Source of the DNA: Lachnospiraceae bacterium
Lineage (GTDB): Bacteria; Bacillota; Clostridia; Lachnospirales; Lachnospiraceae
Direction of reading: 5' to 3'
Assembly: GCA_017476665.1 (NCBI GenBank)
Contig: JAFUZJ010000069.1
Span: 1-57,061 of the forward strand
Length of the DNA: 57,061 nucleotides
Shown one piece after another: positions 10,293-19,048 of the stretch. Position 1 is the first letter of the stretch. The number at the start of each line of letters is the position of its first letter. A model generated the notes under the pieces. That model made no database searches and was not told the origin of the DNA. It saw only the letters and a list, made by a program, of their open reading frames with translations. Position numbers and translations under genes: made by a program.

Positions 10293-10345
10293 CTTGCTAC
10301 CTCAGTTTTATGATTATTTTAGCCTGCTTCGCAAGCATACATTAA

Positions 10346-11314
10346 TCACGCCTTCTTCGCCGCCAAAATCTTCGTGATCACGCCATCTTCCGTAACCCCC
10401 TCGCTGATGGCATCAAAACTCAGCAAAATGCGGTGTCTGAGCACCGGATATGCCATGCGTTCCACATCCTGGAAAGCCACGTTGAAGCGCCCCTCCAAAA
10501 ACGCGCTGGCCTTGGCACCACGGATCAGCGCCTGTGCCGCTCTGGGGCTCGCGCCCTCCTTGATGTACGGATTGGGCTCATGCGTCCCCATCACAATATT
10601 CAGCAGATAATCCATCACCGCATCCGCAATGGGAATCTGGTTCACTAGCTCCCTTGCGGTCAAGAGTCCCCTGCCGTCGATCTTCTTCTCGATCACGGGC
10701 GGTCTGCTGCCCTCCGTTATATTGACAATTCCCTTTAACTCCTCCTTGGAGGGAAACGGTACCATAACCTTAAACATGAAACGGTCCAGCTGCGCCTCCG
10801 GCAGCGGATAAGTCCCCTCCTGCTCAATGGGGTTCTGCGTGGCCAGCACAAAGAACGGTTCCTCCAGCTTGTGGCTGTCATTGCCCACCGTAACCGTATG
10901 CTCCTGCATGGCTTCCAGCAGCGCTGACTGTGTCTTCGGCGTAGCGCGGTTGATCTCGTCCGCCAGGATCAGATTGGCAAAGATCGGTCCTCTCTCAAAT
11001 GAGAACGAACTGCCCTGCTCGTTTTTCACAATAATATTGGTTCCCGTCACATCGCTGGGCATCAGGTCCGGCGTAAACTGGATCCGCTTGAACGACAAGT
11101 CAAACACCTTACTGATGGTGCTGACCAGCCTGGTCTTGCCCAAGCCCGGCATACCTTCCAGCAGCACGTTGCCGCCGGTCAGCATCGCCAGCATGACCTG
11201 CCGGATCACCTCGCTCTGTCCGATGATCCCTTTCTGAATCTCTTGCTCACACGCCGCGATCAACTGCGCCATAGCGGCGGGCTCCTGCGCTCTCCCCTGC
11301 TCCAATTCGCTCAT
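10346..11314 (-). CDS. MoxR-family AAA+ ATPase
   Basis: 322 residues, standard for the family. Walker A GMPGLGKT at 54-61, Walker B LILADEIN at about 112-119, and a sensor-1-like ATQNP near 157. The C-terminal lid domain is complete. MoxR ATPases work with VWA-domain partners, here the DUF58 protein and the triple-VWA membrane protein encoded directly downstream, in maturation or remodelling of protein complexes. The gene begins 20 bases after the DUF4175-like gene, so all four form an operon. Which client it serves cannot be read from the sequence. Confidence 0.95.
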   Translation of the reverse strand: MSELEQGRAQEPAAMAQLIAACEQEIQKGIIGQSEVIRQVMLAMLTGGNVLLEGMPGLGKTRLVSTISKVFDLSFKRIQFTPDLMPSDVTGTNIIVKNEQGSSFSFERGPIFANLILADEINRATPKTQSALLEAMQEHTVTVGNDSHKLEEPFFVLATQNPIEQEGTYPLPEAQLDRFMFKVMVPFPSKEELKGIVNITEGSRPPVIEKKIDGRGLLTARELVNQIPIADAVMDYLLNIVMGTHEPNPYIKEGASPRAAQALIRGAKASAFLEGRFNVAFQDVERMAYPVLRHRILLSFDAISEGVTEDGVITKILAAKKA

Positions 11315-11334
11315 AACCTTGTTTCCTTTCTGTA

Positions 11335-12807
11335 TTAATTAAAGCTCGCAAAATAGTCCTTGATCACACTCTCCATACCGCTGGGGTATTTTCCGGCTGC
11401 AATGCCTTCATAGGCATTCTGCTCATAACTGCCGATCACGGCCTCCGGGGACATATGTGTGCCCTCCCAACCCAAACCGGTGGGCGCCCTGAAATACTGG
11501 GAAGCATCGTGATCCGTGGAGTTGTCCGTCAGGCTGGAATCATCCGCAATGTTATTGGGAATGCTCACATAATCATGTTCCTCGTCGCTGTGACCGGTTC
11601 CCCGGCCGTTGCTGCCGGTTCCGTTTCCGGATTCGCCGCCGTTTCCGCTGCCGTCGCCGCCCTGACCGTTTCCGCTGTCTCCGCCGGAACCGCTGCCGTC
11701 ACCGCTACCGTCACCATTTCCGTTGCCATCGCCGTCGCCGCTTTGCCCGTTTTGACCATTCTGTCCGCTTTGCCCGTTCTGGCCGCTTTCCCCATTTTGA
11801 CCATTCTGTCCGCTTTGCCCGTTCTGGCCGCTTTCCCCATTTTGGCCATTCTGCCCGTTCTGTCCGTTCTGACCATTCTGCCCGCTCTGTCCACTCTGAC
11901 CGTTTTGCCCGCTCTGTCCATTCTGCCCATTCGCCATCTGCTGCCCGGCCTCCCCCGCATTTTGCTGCATCTGTTCCGCCAACGCCTGCATGGCCTCCGC
12001 CGTCATCGTCCCGGTCTGTCCATCCTGTATGCTCTGTGCCAGATTGCCCAATTGACTGCTCATATCCCCATACTTATACTCCAGCTTTTCATTGGCCGCC
12101 GTCAATTCCTTCGGTGTCGAAGCCAGATCCAATTCCTGCGCGGAAGCCTGCAAACTGTCGATCATGTCCTGAAGCGCTGCCCGCTGCTCATCCGTCAGCG
12201 CATCCTGCTCAAAAGACTGCAGTTTCTCCAACTCCTTCGTAACCTCCAGGATCTCCTCTTTCTTCTCTTCCGCCTCTTTTTTTATCAAATGCTGCTCCTG
12301 CGCCAGCAGCTTTGTCTTAGCCGGGAACAGTGTCAGCCCGCTCATAATGATCAGCAGCAAAACAGCGCCCAGAATCTGCTTCCATGACGGCAGCACCCGA
12401 ATCCGTATCCTGTCTTTCTGCGCCTTCAATCTGCGGAACGCATCCTGCCTCTGCGCCAGCACCATATTCATATTGCGCGATAGCTCCTGCCCATCCTCTG
12501 CTTTCAGATTCTCATACGCCGTGATGATACGCTCTTCAAATCCGAACCGGTCTATCGCAAGCGCTGCCTGCTCCATGGTCCTGCGCCGCAGCCGCGCCGC
12601 CACGACCGCCCCCAGGATTGCCAGCAATATCACCGCCGCTGTATACAGATTTGCATAATAAAATGGCACAATAAATGCAATCACCTGCAAAATGATCCCC
12701 ATGCAGGCCCCGATTCCCAGTGTGATTATCAGTTTTTGCAGGAAATCCTGCATATTTAATTTGCTACGCACTCCCCGGATAAAATTCAAAAATTCTTTGG
12801 CATCCAT
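11335..12807 (-). CDS. DUF4175-like membrane protein with Gly/Gln/Asn/Ser repeat linker
   Basis: 490 residues. Three membrane helices in the first 165 residues (about 25-50, 55-70 and 145-163), a helical, Glu/Lys-rich stretch at about 170-290, then about 115 residues of low complexity built on GQNGQ and GQSGQ units that shift to GDGDGNG-type sequence, and an ordered C-terminal tail of about 70 residues. Proteins of this layout often open MoxR/DUF58/VWA operons. GAGGG lies seven bases before the ATG. It begins 12 bases after the DUF4143 ATPase stop, so it may share that promoter. Function unknown; the linker probably spans the cell wall. Confidence 0.8.
   Translation of the reverse strand: MDAKEFLNFIRGVRSKLNMQDFLQKLIITLGIGACMGIILQVIAFIVPFYYANLYTAAVILLAILGAVVAARLRRRTMEQAALAIDRFGFEERIITAYENLKAEDGQELSRNMNMVLAQRQDAFRRLKAQKDRIRIRVLPSWKQILGAVLLLIIMSGLTLFPAKTKLLAQEQHLIKKEAEEKKEEILEVTKELEKLQSFEQDALTDEQRAALQDMIDSLQASAQELDLASTPKELTAANEKLEYKYGDMSSQLGNLAQSIQDGQTGTMTAEAMQALAEQMQQNAGEAGQQMANGQNGQSGQNGQSGQSGQNGQNGQNGQNGQNGESGQNGQSGQNGQNGESGQNGQSGQNGQNGQSGDGDGNGNGDGSGDGSGSGGDSGNGQGGDGSGNGGESGNGTGSNGRGTGHSDEEHDYVSIPNNIADDSSLTDNSTDHDASQYFRAPTGLGWEGTHMSPEAVIGSYEQNAYEGIAAGKYPSGMESVIKDYFASFN
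11740..11940. repeat. Tandem short repeats coding for the Gly/Gln/Asn linker
   Basis: Imperfect tandem repetition of 9- to 18-base units that read ggccagaacgggcagagc-type sequence on the coding strand, all in frame with the DUF4175-like gene. Such arrays change length by slippage without breaking the frame. The sequence bias also creates long antisense open frames that are not genes. Confidence 0.7.
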
Positions 12808-12819
12808 TGTATTACCCTC

Positions 12820-14079
12820 TTATAATTCCAATGAGTCTTCATCCATTAAAAAATCATATATGTTCATTATCAAAATACCCTCATCATTGTAAAAAGGACG
12901 CGGAGTATCTGACGTGATCACAATTTTCTTAAAAGAATCCTTAATCTTCAAAAATGGTCTGATCTCCTGTGCCATCTTCTCCTCAGTGCCCAACATATAT
13001 GCTGACTGAATATAATACTTTTTCGAACCTTTATTGCAAATAAAATCAACCTCCAGTTGCTTCTTGACGGGCTTACCCTCTTTCCCATTTTCCACAAGGG
13101 TCAGATTACCAACATCAACACGAAATCCCCGCATTCTCAGTTCATTATAAATTACATTCTCCATAGTATGTGTTACTTCTATTTGCCTGAAATTGATCCG
13201 CGAATTTCTAAGCCCCATATCCATAAAATAATATTTAAGCGGGGTTCCGATATAGGATTTCCCCTTTATATCAAATCGTTTCGCCTCTTCAATCAGGAAC
13301 GCATCTTCAAGATACTCGATATATTTCGTAATCGTTGTTGCCGTAATCTTTGATCCATTGACACTTTTAAAAGTTTTCTGAAGTTTACTCGGATTTGTCA
13401 GAGCGCCTATTCCGGAAGAAAGCACGTTCAAAAGTGCCTCCATTTCTCCCACATTTCGAATCTTATTTCGTGTCACGATATCGCGGATATAAGTTTCCTG
13501 AAACAAATGATCCAGCATCACCATCTTCTGGTCTTCCGTCTGGGCTAAAACTACAAGCGGAATTCCGCCGTAAGTAATATACTCATTCCAACCGTCATAC
13601 CGGTTTCCCTCATAAACCGTCATAAACTCCGCAAAACTCAAGGGAAACATGCGGATCTCATCCCCCCTGCCGCCAAATTCTGTCGCAATATCTCTCGAAA
13701 GAAATCTCGCATTACTCCCTGTCACATAAACGTCACAATTCTTTTTGTCCGCCAACCCGTTCAGAACACTCACAAATTCATCCAGCATCTGCACTTCATC
13801 CAGCAGAAAATAGTATTTTTCATTATCCGCCAACCGCTCTATTGCCCATGGATAAAAAACATGGGGATCCCGATACTCCATATGATCAAACAGATCAAAT
13901 GCCAATTCAATGATATGATCTTCATCCACTCCGCTTTCCAGCAGATGCTCCTTAAACAGGGTTCTGAGCAAAAAAGATTTTCCGCACCGTCTGATACCGG
14001 TAATAATTTTGATCAAGCCGTTATTTTTACGCTTTATCAGTTGATCCAAATAATAGTCCCGCTTAATTATTTTCTCCAT
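12820..14079 (-). CDS. DUF4143-type AAA ATPase
   Basis: 419 residues. Walker A GIRRCGKS at 28-35 and Walker B YFLLDEVQ near 90-97 are intact, followed by a sensor-like VTGSNARFL; the C-terminal third resembles the DUF4143 restriction-endonuclease-like region (LEVDFICNKG). These ATPases are abundant in gut Clostridia and Bacteroidetes and have no settled function; some are suspected of defence or DNA-linked roles. AGGAG lies seven bases before the ATG and a promoter is seen at 14131-14159. The DUF4175/MoxR operon starts only 12 bases downstream, so this gene may lead that transcript by accident of position. Confidence 0.9.
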   Translation of the reverse strand: MEKIIKRDYYLDQLIKRKNNGLIKIITGIRRCGKSFLLRTLFKEHLLESGVDEDHIIELAFDLFDHMEYRDPHVFYPWAIERLADNEKYYFLLDEVQMLDEFVSVLNGLADKKNCDVYVTGSNARFLSRDIATEFGGRGDEIRMFPLSFAEFMTVYEGNRYDGWNEYITYGGIPLVVLAQTEDQKMVMLDHLFQETYIRDIVTRNKIRNVGEMEALLNVLSSGIGALTNPSKLQKTFKSVNGSKITATTITKYIEYLEDAFLIEEAKRFDIKGKSYIGTPLKYYFMDMGLRNSRINFRQIEVTHTMENVIYNELRMRGFRVDVGNLTLVENGKEGKPVKKQLEVDFICNKGSKKYYIQSAYMLGTEEKMAQEIRPFLKIKDSFKKIVITSDTPRPFYNDEGILIMNIYDFLMDEDSLEL

Positions 14080-14130
14080 CTCAATACTCCTATAAGATAT
14101 TTGGGTTAGTTTTTACCAAAATCTCTTTTA

Positions 14131-14159
14131 AGTATACCTCGGATTTCCTGTCTAAGCAA
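14131..14159 (-). promoter_or_regulatory. Promoter for the DUF4143 ATPase (and possibly the MoxR operon)
   Basis: On the minus strand TTGCTT (14154-14159) and TATACT (14131-14136) are exactly 17 bases apart, 50 bases upstream of the ATPase start. No separate promoter is visible before the MoxR cluster, which may depend on this one. Confidence 0.5.
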
Positions 14160-14169
14160 GCTATTTTCC

Positions 14170-15660
14170 TTACTTCAACAGCCTGGCCGCATCGTAGACA
14201 TTCCACTTTGCGATCCGCTGATACTTCGGCAGGCTTGTATTGCATTTCTCCAACAGCGCGCCGTAGAAACTGTCCCACTCCGCAGCCTCCGCGCCGGCCG
14301 TTCCGGCATCCACATACACATCCGCCGTCAGCTGTCCGTCCCGCACATACAGCTTCACCGACCGAACGCTTTCATGCAGCGCCTTCACTTTTCCCTCCAG
14401 CATGGCCACGGACACCTTCTCCCCGTTTACCAGGGCGATCTGCGTATCCTTCCTGCCCCGCAGGTATACCCGGTTTTCCCGGATACAGCCGATATCTCCG
14501 GTGAGGAAATAACCGTCCTCCGCAAACGCGGCCTCCGTCGCCGCCTCATCCTTGTAATAGCCCAGGAAAATATTGTCCCCCGTCACTGCCAGCTCGCCGT
14601 ACCCGTCCGCATCCGGCTCAAGCACCTTCACAGTGATGTCCTCAAACACCGTGCCCACGCTCTCCATATCCTCGTCATCGGGATAGTCAATGCTGAACGA
14701 AGACGCGGTTTCCGACAGTGCATAGGCATTCATCATATACATGCCCTCCCCCAGATAGTCTCTGCGTATCTCTACGCCCAGCTTCGCGCCGCCGCAGAAC
14801 AGGTATTTCATCCTGCCGCCAAACAGCGCCCGCAGCCCAATCCCGGCCGCCTTCGCCCCCTCGTAGAACCAGGTATACACCACCGGCACGCCGGAAAATA
14901 CCGTGGGTCTGATCGCCATCATCTCCTGCGCCATATTGGGAATGGACTCCGCCAGATACACCTGATAACCGAATACCAGCGAATAGATAAAATTAAAAAT
15001 AGATCCATAGGTGTGGTTCAGCGGCAGGAACAGATAGCACACGTCCTGCTCGTTCAATGGCACTCTCCTGCCCAGGGAACGCCAGCCAGCAAACACATTT
15101 TTAATAGACAGCAGCACTGCCTTGGGAAAAGAAGTGGTCCCGCTGGTGAACACGATCTTGGCGGGCACATCCTCACTCTGCGGCTGCAGGGAAAACAGCT
15201 CCTGCAGCTCCTGTTTCCCCTCTTCCATACACGCCGAAAACTCCCGCTGAATGCAGAGGAAACGCACCTTCTGAAGATCCGGGTATTCCGCTATCGCCCG
15301 CCGCACCAACTCCTCAAAATCCTCATGATACAACAGACAGACAATATCGCACTTTCGCAGCGCATACACCATGTTTTCATAGTTCCAGTCCTTGTTGAAA
15401 CCTGCGCTCACTCCCACATAATTCATAACAGCAATATCCGCGACCATCCATTCCAGGCTGTTCGGACTGAAAATCCCGATATTTTTCCCCGCATAGCCGC
15501 ATTGTAATAAATACGCGGCAAAATAATTGACCTGCCCGATAAATTCCCCAAACGTCAGGACACGCTCCACGCCGTTTTTCTTCTCATGCAGATAAGGGCG
15601 CTCCCTCCATTTTTCATAGTCCTTTCGCAGAAAATCCTCCAACGCATTTGCAGCCTTCAT
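14170..15660 (-). CDS. AMP-binding (acyl-CoA synthetase-like) ligase
   Basis: 496 residues of the ANL superfamily. The phosphate-binding motif FTSGTTSFPKAV lies at about 170-181, YALSETA near 315-321, GELAVTGDN and FLTGDIG with the adenylate-binding Asp near 400, and the hinge RGRKDTQI near 412, followed by a short C-terminal lid. Such enzymes activate a carboxylic acid as acyl-adenylate and pass it to CoA or a carrier protein. The lid differs from the common KxxxGK ending, so the acceptor is uncertain. It starts 29 bases after the GNAT gene, with a good ribosome site, indicating a two-gene unit. The acid substrate is unknown. Confidence 0.88.
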   Translation of the reverse strand: MKAANALEDFLRKDYEKWRERPYLHEKKNGVERVLTFGEFIGQVNYFAAYLLQCGYAGKNIGIFSPNSLEWMVADIAVMNYVGVSAGFNKDWNYENMVYALRKCDIVCLLYHEDFEELVRRAIAEYPDLQKVRFLCIQREFSACMEEGKQELQELFSLQPQSEDVPAKIVFTSGTTSFPKAVLLSIKNVFAGWRSLGRRVPLNEQDVCYLFLPLNHTYGSIFNFIYSLVFGYQVYLAESIPNMAQEMMAIRPTVFSGVPVVYTWFYEGAKAAGIGLRALFGGRMKYLFCGGAKLGVEIRRDYLGEGMYMMNAYALSETASSFSIDYPDDEDMESVGTVFEDITVKVLEPDADGYGELAVTGDNIFLGYYKDEAATEAAFAEDGYFLTGDIGCIRENRVYLRGRKDTQIALVNGEKVSVAMLEGKVKALHESVRSVKLYVRDGQLTADVYVDAGTAGAEAAEWDSFYGALLEKCNTSLPKYQRIAKWNVYDAARLLK

Positions 15661-15689
15661 CTCTTGCTTCCCCTCAATCTTTTTTCTTT

Positions 15690-16751
15690 TTACAATTCCT
15701 TCTCCAACAGCACATACTCATACACATTCGTGATGTCTTCCGCAGCGTAGTTCTGGGTCACCTTGCCGTCTCTGGCCAGGGCCCCGATACTGGGGCGCCC
15801 GTTCTGCATCAGCTCTTTCATAACGCTGTACACGATCGCTTTCCCCAGGCCCTGGTGCTCCTTTTTTACGCCCATGTACAGCATGACATACCGGGTCGGA
15901 TGGTTCTTGCGGTAAAACAGCATCGGCAGGTTCCACGGCGCCAGATGATACACACTGTTGCCGTAATCCGGCACGCTGATATAGAACCCCACCGGCTTCC
16001 CCTGACAGTACGCGATCTTGGTCATGCTCATATCCATGATCATCTTGTAATTGCCGAAGATCTCCCGGAAATCCTCCCTGGCCACCTGCTTGTATACAGG
16101 AAAATCACTGTACAGTTCCGTGATCATGTCATAGACTGCATCCAGAATTTTGTCAAAATCCTCCGGCTTCGGGCTCTTGATCCGGTAGCTCTTGCCCACG
16201 AACTCCCGATACCGCGCCTCATATTTTTGATTCACATAACTCTCATCGATGGCACGATAATCGTTGGAAGTATAATGCTCCTTCACCCGGAATCCATTGT
16301 CCAGAAATAGCCTGTAATAATACGGTTTGTTATAAGGCTCCCCTGTGTAAGGCGCCGCATCAAACCGATTGATCTTGAGACGATATTTCAGCCAGAAAGA
16401 CGCATCCACCGGTCCTAACAAACGCTTATATCCTTTCTGCCTGCAAAAGTTTTCTGCCTGCCCAAATAAAAACTTTGCGATCTTCCGGTTTTTCACACAC
16501 TCAAAAAAGCCAAAATATGCCGTGTCATCCCCTGGATACGTGGTGATGGCAAACCGCCCCACAGCGGTCCCCTTGGCATAGACCAGGAACTTGTCCAGCC
16601 TGAAGTACTTCGAGAGCGGATGCTCCCCCAGAAGCAGATCCTCCATGGTATCCGGATCCTCCATATTGGTCTCCCTCGAATAAAGTTTCTTCGGCAGATC
16701 AATAAAGTCCTTTATGTAGTTTGGTTGTTTCGCAAATCGTACACACTTCAT
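15690..16751 (-). CDS. GNAT-type N-acetyltransferase-like protein
   Basis: 353 residues from the chosen start. The N-terminal half begins KCVRFAKQPNYIKDFIDLP, typical of long GNAT proteins of gut Clostridia, and contains GRFAI and FFGFFECVKNRKIAKFLF, the acetyl-CoA fold. A second half ends with a GLGKAIVY segment, consistent with a duplicated GNAT fold. I prefer the ATG at 16751, with GGGGG six bases upstream, over the ATG at 16772, which has no ribosome site. Co-transcribed with the AMP-binding ligase: the pair could activate and transfer an acyl group. Substrate unknown. Confidence 0.8.
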   Translation of the reverse strand: MKCVRFAKQPNYIKDFIDLPKKLYSRETNMEDPDTMEDLLLGEHPLSKYFRLDKFLVYAKGTAVGRFAITTYPGDDTAYFGFFECVKNRKIAKFLFGQAENFCRQKGYKRLLGPVDASFWLKYRLKINRFDAAPYTGEPYNKPYYYRLFLDNGFRVKEHYTSNDYRAIDESYVNQKYEARYREFVGKSYRIKSPKPEDFDKILDAVYDMITELYSDFPVYKQVAREDFREIFGNYKMIMDMSMTKIAYCQGKPVGFYISVPDYGNSVYHLAPWNLPMLFYRKNHPTRYVMLYMGVKKEHQGLGKAIVYSVMKELMQNGRPSIGALARDGKVTQNYAAEDITNVYEYVLLEKEL

Positions 16752-16827
16752 GTTTTCCCCCATTCCGATCATTGCTACATTGATCTCACCTGTTTACAGT
16801 ACTCCCTGCTTCTCTACTCATAATATC

Positions 16828-16856
16828 ATAATACCTTTGATCAATAATTTTCACAA
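16828..16856 (-). promoter_or_regulatory. Promoter for the GNAT-ligase pair
   Basis: On the minus strand TTGTGA (16851-16856) and TATTAT (16828-16833) are 17 bases apart, about 80 bases upstream of the GNAT start. It lies just beyond the terminator of the Rpn-like gene. Confidence 0.5.
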
Positions 16857-16867
16857 TATAAATTTCT

Positions 16868-16908
16868 AAAACAAACACAGCGGAACAGATAATTCACCTG
16901 CCCCGCTG
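16868..16908 (-). terminator. Terminator after the Rpn-like gene
   Basis: On the minus strand an 11-bp stem (arms 16898-16908 and 16878-16888, with two G-U pairs) and a 9-base loop are followed by a T-rich run TGTTTGTTTT. It lies eight bases after the Rpn-like stop codon. Confidence 0.8.
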
Positions 16909-16915
16909 CTATTGC

Positions 16916-18241
16916 TCAATCCTGCCCGCTCTCCAACTCAACGATCCGTTTCTTCAACGCCTCATTCGCTTCTGCCAGCTCTTTGTTCGTGTCTGAGAGC
17001 TCTTTATTCGTGTCCGTAAGCTCTTTATTCGTGTCCGTAAGCTCTTTGTTCGTGTCCGTAAGCTCTTTGTTCGTGTTCGTAAGCTCTTTGTTCGTGTTCG
17101 AGAGTTCCCGCTTTTCGTTCTTCAACACTTCCCTCTCATTGGTGAGATGTCCGACAAATTCCTGCAATTCTTCAACCCTTTCATGCAATTTCTCTATCTG
17201 CATCTTTGCATCCCCTTCATCTAACATTTTTATCGCTTCCGTCATCATTGTCATCATCTCCTCCGGCTTTGTTCGGAACTGATTGATCTCCACATACATC
17301 TCTGCAAATTGCGGATACTCCTGCACAAGCTGCGTTATATCGTCCGGCTTATTAGATGCCAGAAAACACAGCCATGCCTCCAGTTCTGTCATTTTCCTGC
17401 CTCTATCCCTATTATTAAACATACCACGAAAAATATCAAGCGATACAAAAATGAATTTTTGAATTGCCCGCTCTTTTAGACCGGTATCAAACACCACTTC
17501 ATCCGGTGTTCTATGAATATATTGTTCCTTAAAAGCACTATACTTATCCGCACTGCTGTTCATTAATACAATCACGTAAACCGGGCGCAGGCTTTGATAA
17601 TTAAATTTTACAACAGGTTCCGGCCCTTCCTCAGTTGCAGGGAAGCCTTTTCTTTTCAGTTTATCTGCTGCATCCCGTCTTTTTTTCCATGCTTTCCACT
17701 CACTTGCAGCCTTCTTTTGTTCCATTTTCAGCTGTTCATACTGCCGCACAACCATATCTGATGCATAGCATACTGCCCGCTCAAACGGAAACTCAACTGT
17801 AATACGTTGAATTTCTAAATCCACATAGGAGCCGTCTGCCAGTTTGACCACCATATCCATGATCATCACGGAACCTTCTTCACTCTTGCGGATTGTTTCT
17901 GTTGGCAGCACCATGATAATCTCAATCTGCTGCCCCATAACCTGCGTCAACAGATCCTCCAGCCTCCGGGGTGTCATAAGGATCTTAAAAAAGGGATCAT
18001 AAAGCGCATTCAATCCTCGGTTTCCCATAAAAAACTCCATAAGCATGTTCTGATCCTCCACTCCCAATGATGAATAAAATCCATACATTTCAGGGCTCTT
18101 TTGAATATCTGAAATCACCTCCTCCCAAAGCCTTTCACTCCGTAGTTTTTGTGGCAGCATAAGACTGTCAATTGGCGGAAATAACTCCTGTCCCAGTTTC
18201 TCTCGGTCAGTTCCCATCGTTGCTTTTTTCTTTTTTGCCAA
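16916..18241 (-). CDS. Rpn/PD-(D/E)XK nuclease-like protein with repeat coiled coil
   Basis: 441 residues from a TTG start. Residues about 100-300 match the Rpn / transposase_31-like nuclease fold, with DGSYVDLEIQR as the PD-(D/E)XK core near 130-142. These nucleases promote recA-independent recombination in E. coli. The C-terminal ~100 residues are a coiled coil in which six copies of a 7-residue unit (TNKELTD type) are encoded by perfect-length 21-base repeats. I chose TTG at 18241 because AGGGAGG lies seven bases before it; the ATG at 18307 has no ribosome site. A terminator follows. The repeats make the tail prone to length change in whole heptads. Confidence 0.82.
   Translation of the reverse strand: MAKKKKATMGTDREKLGQELFPPIDSLMLPQKLRSERLWEEVISDIQKSPEMYGFYSSLGVEDQNMLMEFFMGNRGLNALYDPFFKILMTPRRLEDLLTQVMGQQIEIIMVLPTETIRKSEEGSVMIMDMVVKLADGSYVDLEIQRITVEFPFERAVCYASDMVVRQYEQLKMEQKKAASEWKAWKKRRDAADKLKRKGFPATEEGPEPVVKFNYQSLRPVYVIVLMNSSADKYSAFKEQYIHRTPDEVVFDTGLKERAIQKFIFVSLDIFRGMFNNRDRGRKMTELEAWLCFLASNKPDDITQLVQEYPQFAEMYVEINQFRTKPEEMMTMMTEAIKMLDEGDAKMQIEKLHERVEELQEFVGHLTNEREVLKNEKRELSNTNKELTNTNKELTDTNKELTDTNKELTDTNKELSDTNKELAEANEALKKRIVELESGQD
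16977..17102. repeat. Six 21-bp tandem repeats inside the Rpn-like gene
   Basis: Six units of 21 bases (AGCTCTTTGTTCGTGTCCGT type on the plus strand) with few differences. Each codes for one heptad of the coiled coil, so unit gain or loss keeps the frame. Confidence 0.9.
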
Positions 18242-18326
18242 TATACTCCCTCCCTTTGAAATGACTCTAAAATTTACAGTTATTTGGTCAATCTGACCGC
18301 TTATCATACGTAGTTTGGAAAACCTT

Positions 18327-18339
18327 GGACGAATCGTCC
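18327..18339. promoter_or_regulatory. 13-base palindrome between Rpn-like and lipoprotein genes
   Basis: GGACGA-A-TCGTCC is a perfect palindrome in the divergent gap, with a further short inverted repeat (GGTCA-atc-TGACC) near 18280-18292. The place suits an operator. No function shown. Confidence 0.3.
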
Positions 18340-18442
18340 TGACAAATATGCGCTTATGTGAAGTATTTTTATGTTACGATAATCTACTTTATATGTCAAT
18401 ATATTACTTTATTTTATGTCACATTTTTTCATACATAACGGA

Positions 18443-18471
18443 TTGCATTCTCCAACCCAATATGGTATATA
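18443..18471 (+). promoter_or_regulatory. Promoter for the small lipoprotein
   Basis: TTGCAT (18443-18448) and TATATA (18466-18471) are 17 bases apart. Transcription would start near 18478 and leave a leader of about 90 bases holding a hairpin (TTCCGCGTA at 18521-18529 and TATGCGGAA at 18537-18545) just upstream of the ribosome site. Confidence 0.45.
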
Positions 18472-18570
18472 AAGAATATCCTGTTTCTATATTGTCGAAT
18501 CCATCAGCATTTTTATGCCATTCCGCGTATGACGCTTATGCGGAACTTATGAGAAGGGAGAAAAGATCCT

Positions 18571-19032
18571 ATGGGAAAAAAGATAGCAATCGGAATCATA
18601 GCAATGATGTGTCTGTTTTTTGCGGCAGGCTGCCAAACTGCCACCGTAGATAAAACAGCGGAGGATTACAAAAAGATCGAGACTCTGACAAAGGCAGTGG
18701 ATGAAGTCGCTTTTTCAAGGGAAACCTATTCCATGGATCGTCGCAAGATCTATGTATATGAAATCGGCAGTAACTTTCAAGGAAAGGATGATTTTTCAAC
18801 CCGCCTGAAGTCCAAACTCGGAGACGAATTTGACGGAAAGCTTTCCAACGGAGACAAGTTCTATGTAAAGATACAAATCTCTGGAAAGGGCAATACCCTG
18901 TATGCCAATTACAAGATCTATGCGGGCGGCTATGAGGATGAAAATATGCTCTATCCCACCTGGAACTATACAAAACTTCCTTTCAGCGACGCCGTTTCTT
19001 TTGACGGGCTCGCTGCAGAAACCATCAAATAG
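18571..19032 (+). CDS. Small exported lipoprotein, unknown function
   Basis: 153 residues with a classic lipoprotein signal: MGKK, a hydrophobic stretch IAIGIIAMMCLFFAAG and lipobox Cys at about 21, followed by a mixed alpha/beta domain. After cleavage by signal peptidase II it would be anchored on the outer face of the membrane. GGGAG lies ten bases before the ATG. The gene stands alone with its own promoter and is convergent with the phosphotransferase operon, 16 bases away. I do not recognise the mature domain. Confidence 0.8.
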   Translation: MGKKIAIGIIAMMCLFFAAGCQTATVDKTAEDYKKIETLTKAVDEVAFSRETYSMDRRKIYVYEIGSNFQGKDDFSTRLKSKLGDEFDGKLSNGDKFYVKIQISGKGNTLYANYKIYAGGYEDENMLYPTWNYTKLPFSDAVSFDGLAAETIK

Positions 19033-19048
19033 GGTAAAAGCGTAAAGC

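Noticed and set aside
11740-11940. Repeat array that might look like CRISPR
   Set aside because: Units are short, contiguous and in frame with a protein; there are no spacers.
11565-11960. Long open frames antisense to and in other frames of the Gln/Gly linker
   Set aside because: They arise from the repetitive codon bias of the DUF4175-like gene and have no ribosome site or family resemblance.
16977-17102. 21-bp repeats as a possible CRISPR or iteron array
   Set aside because: No spacers; each unit codes a heptad of the coiled coil.
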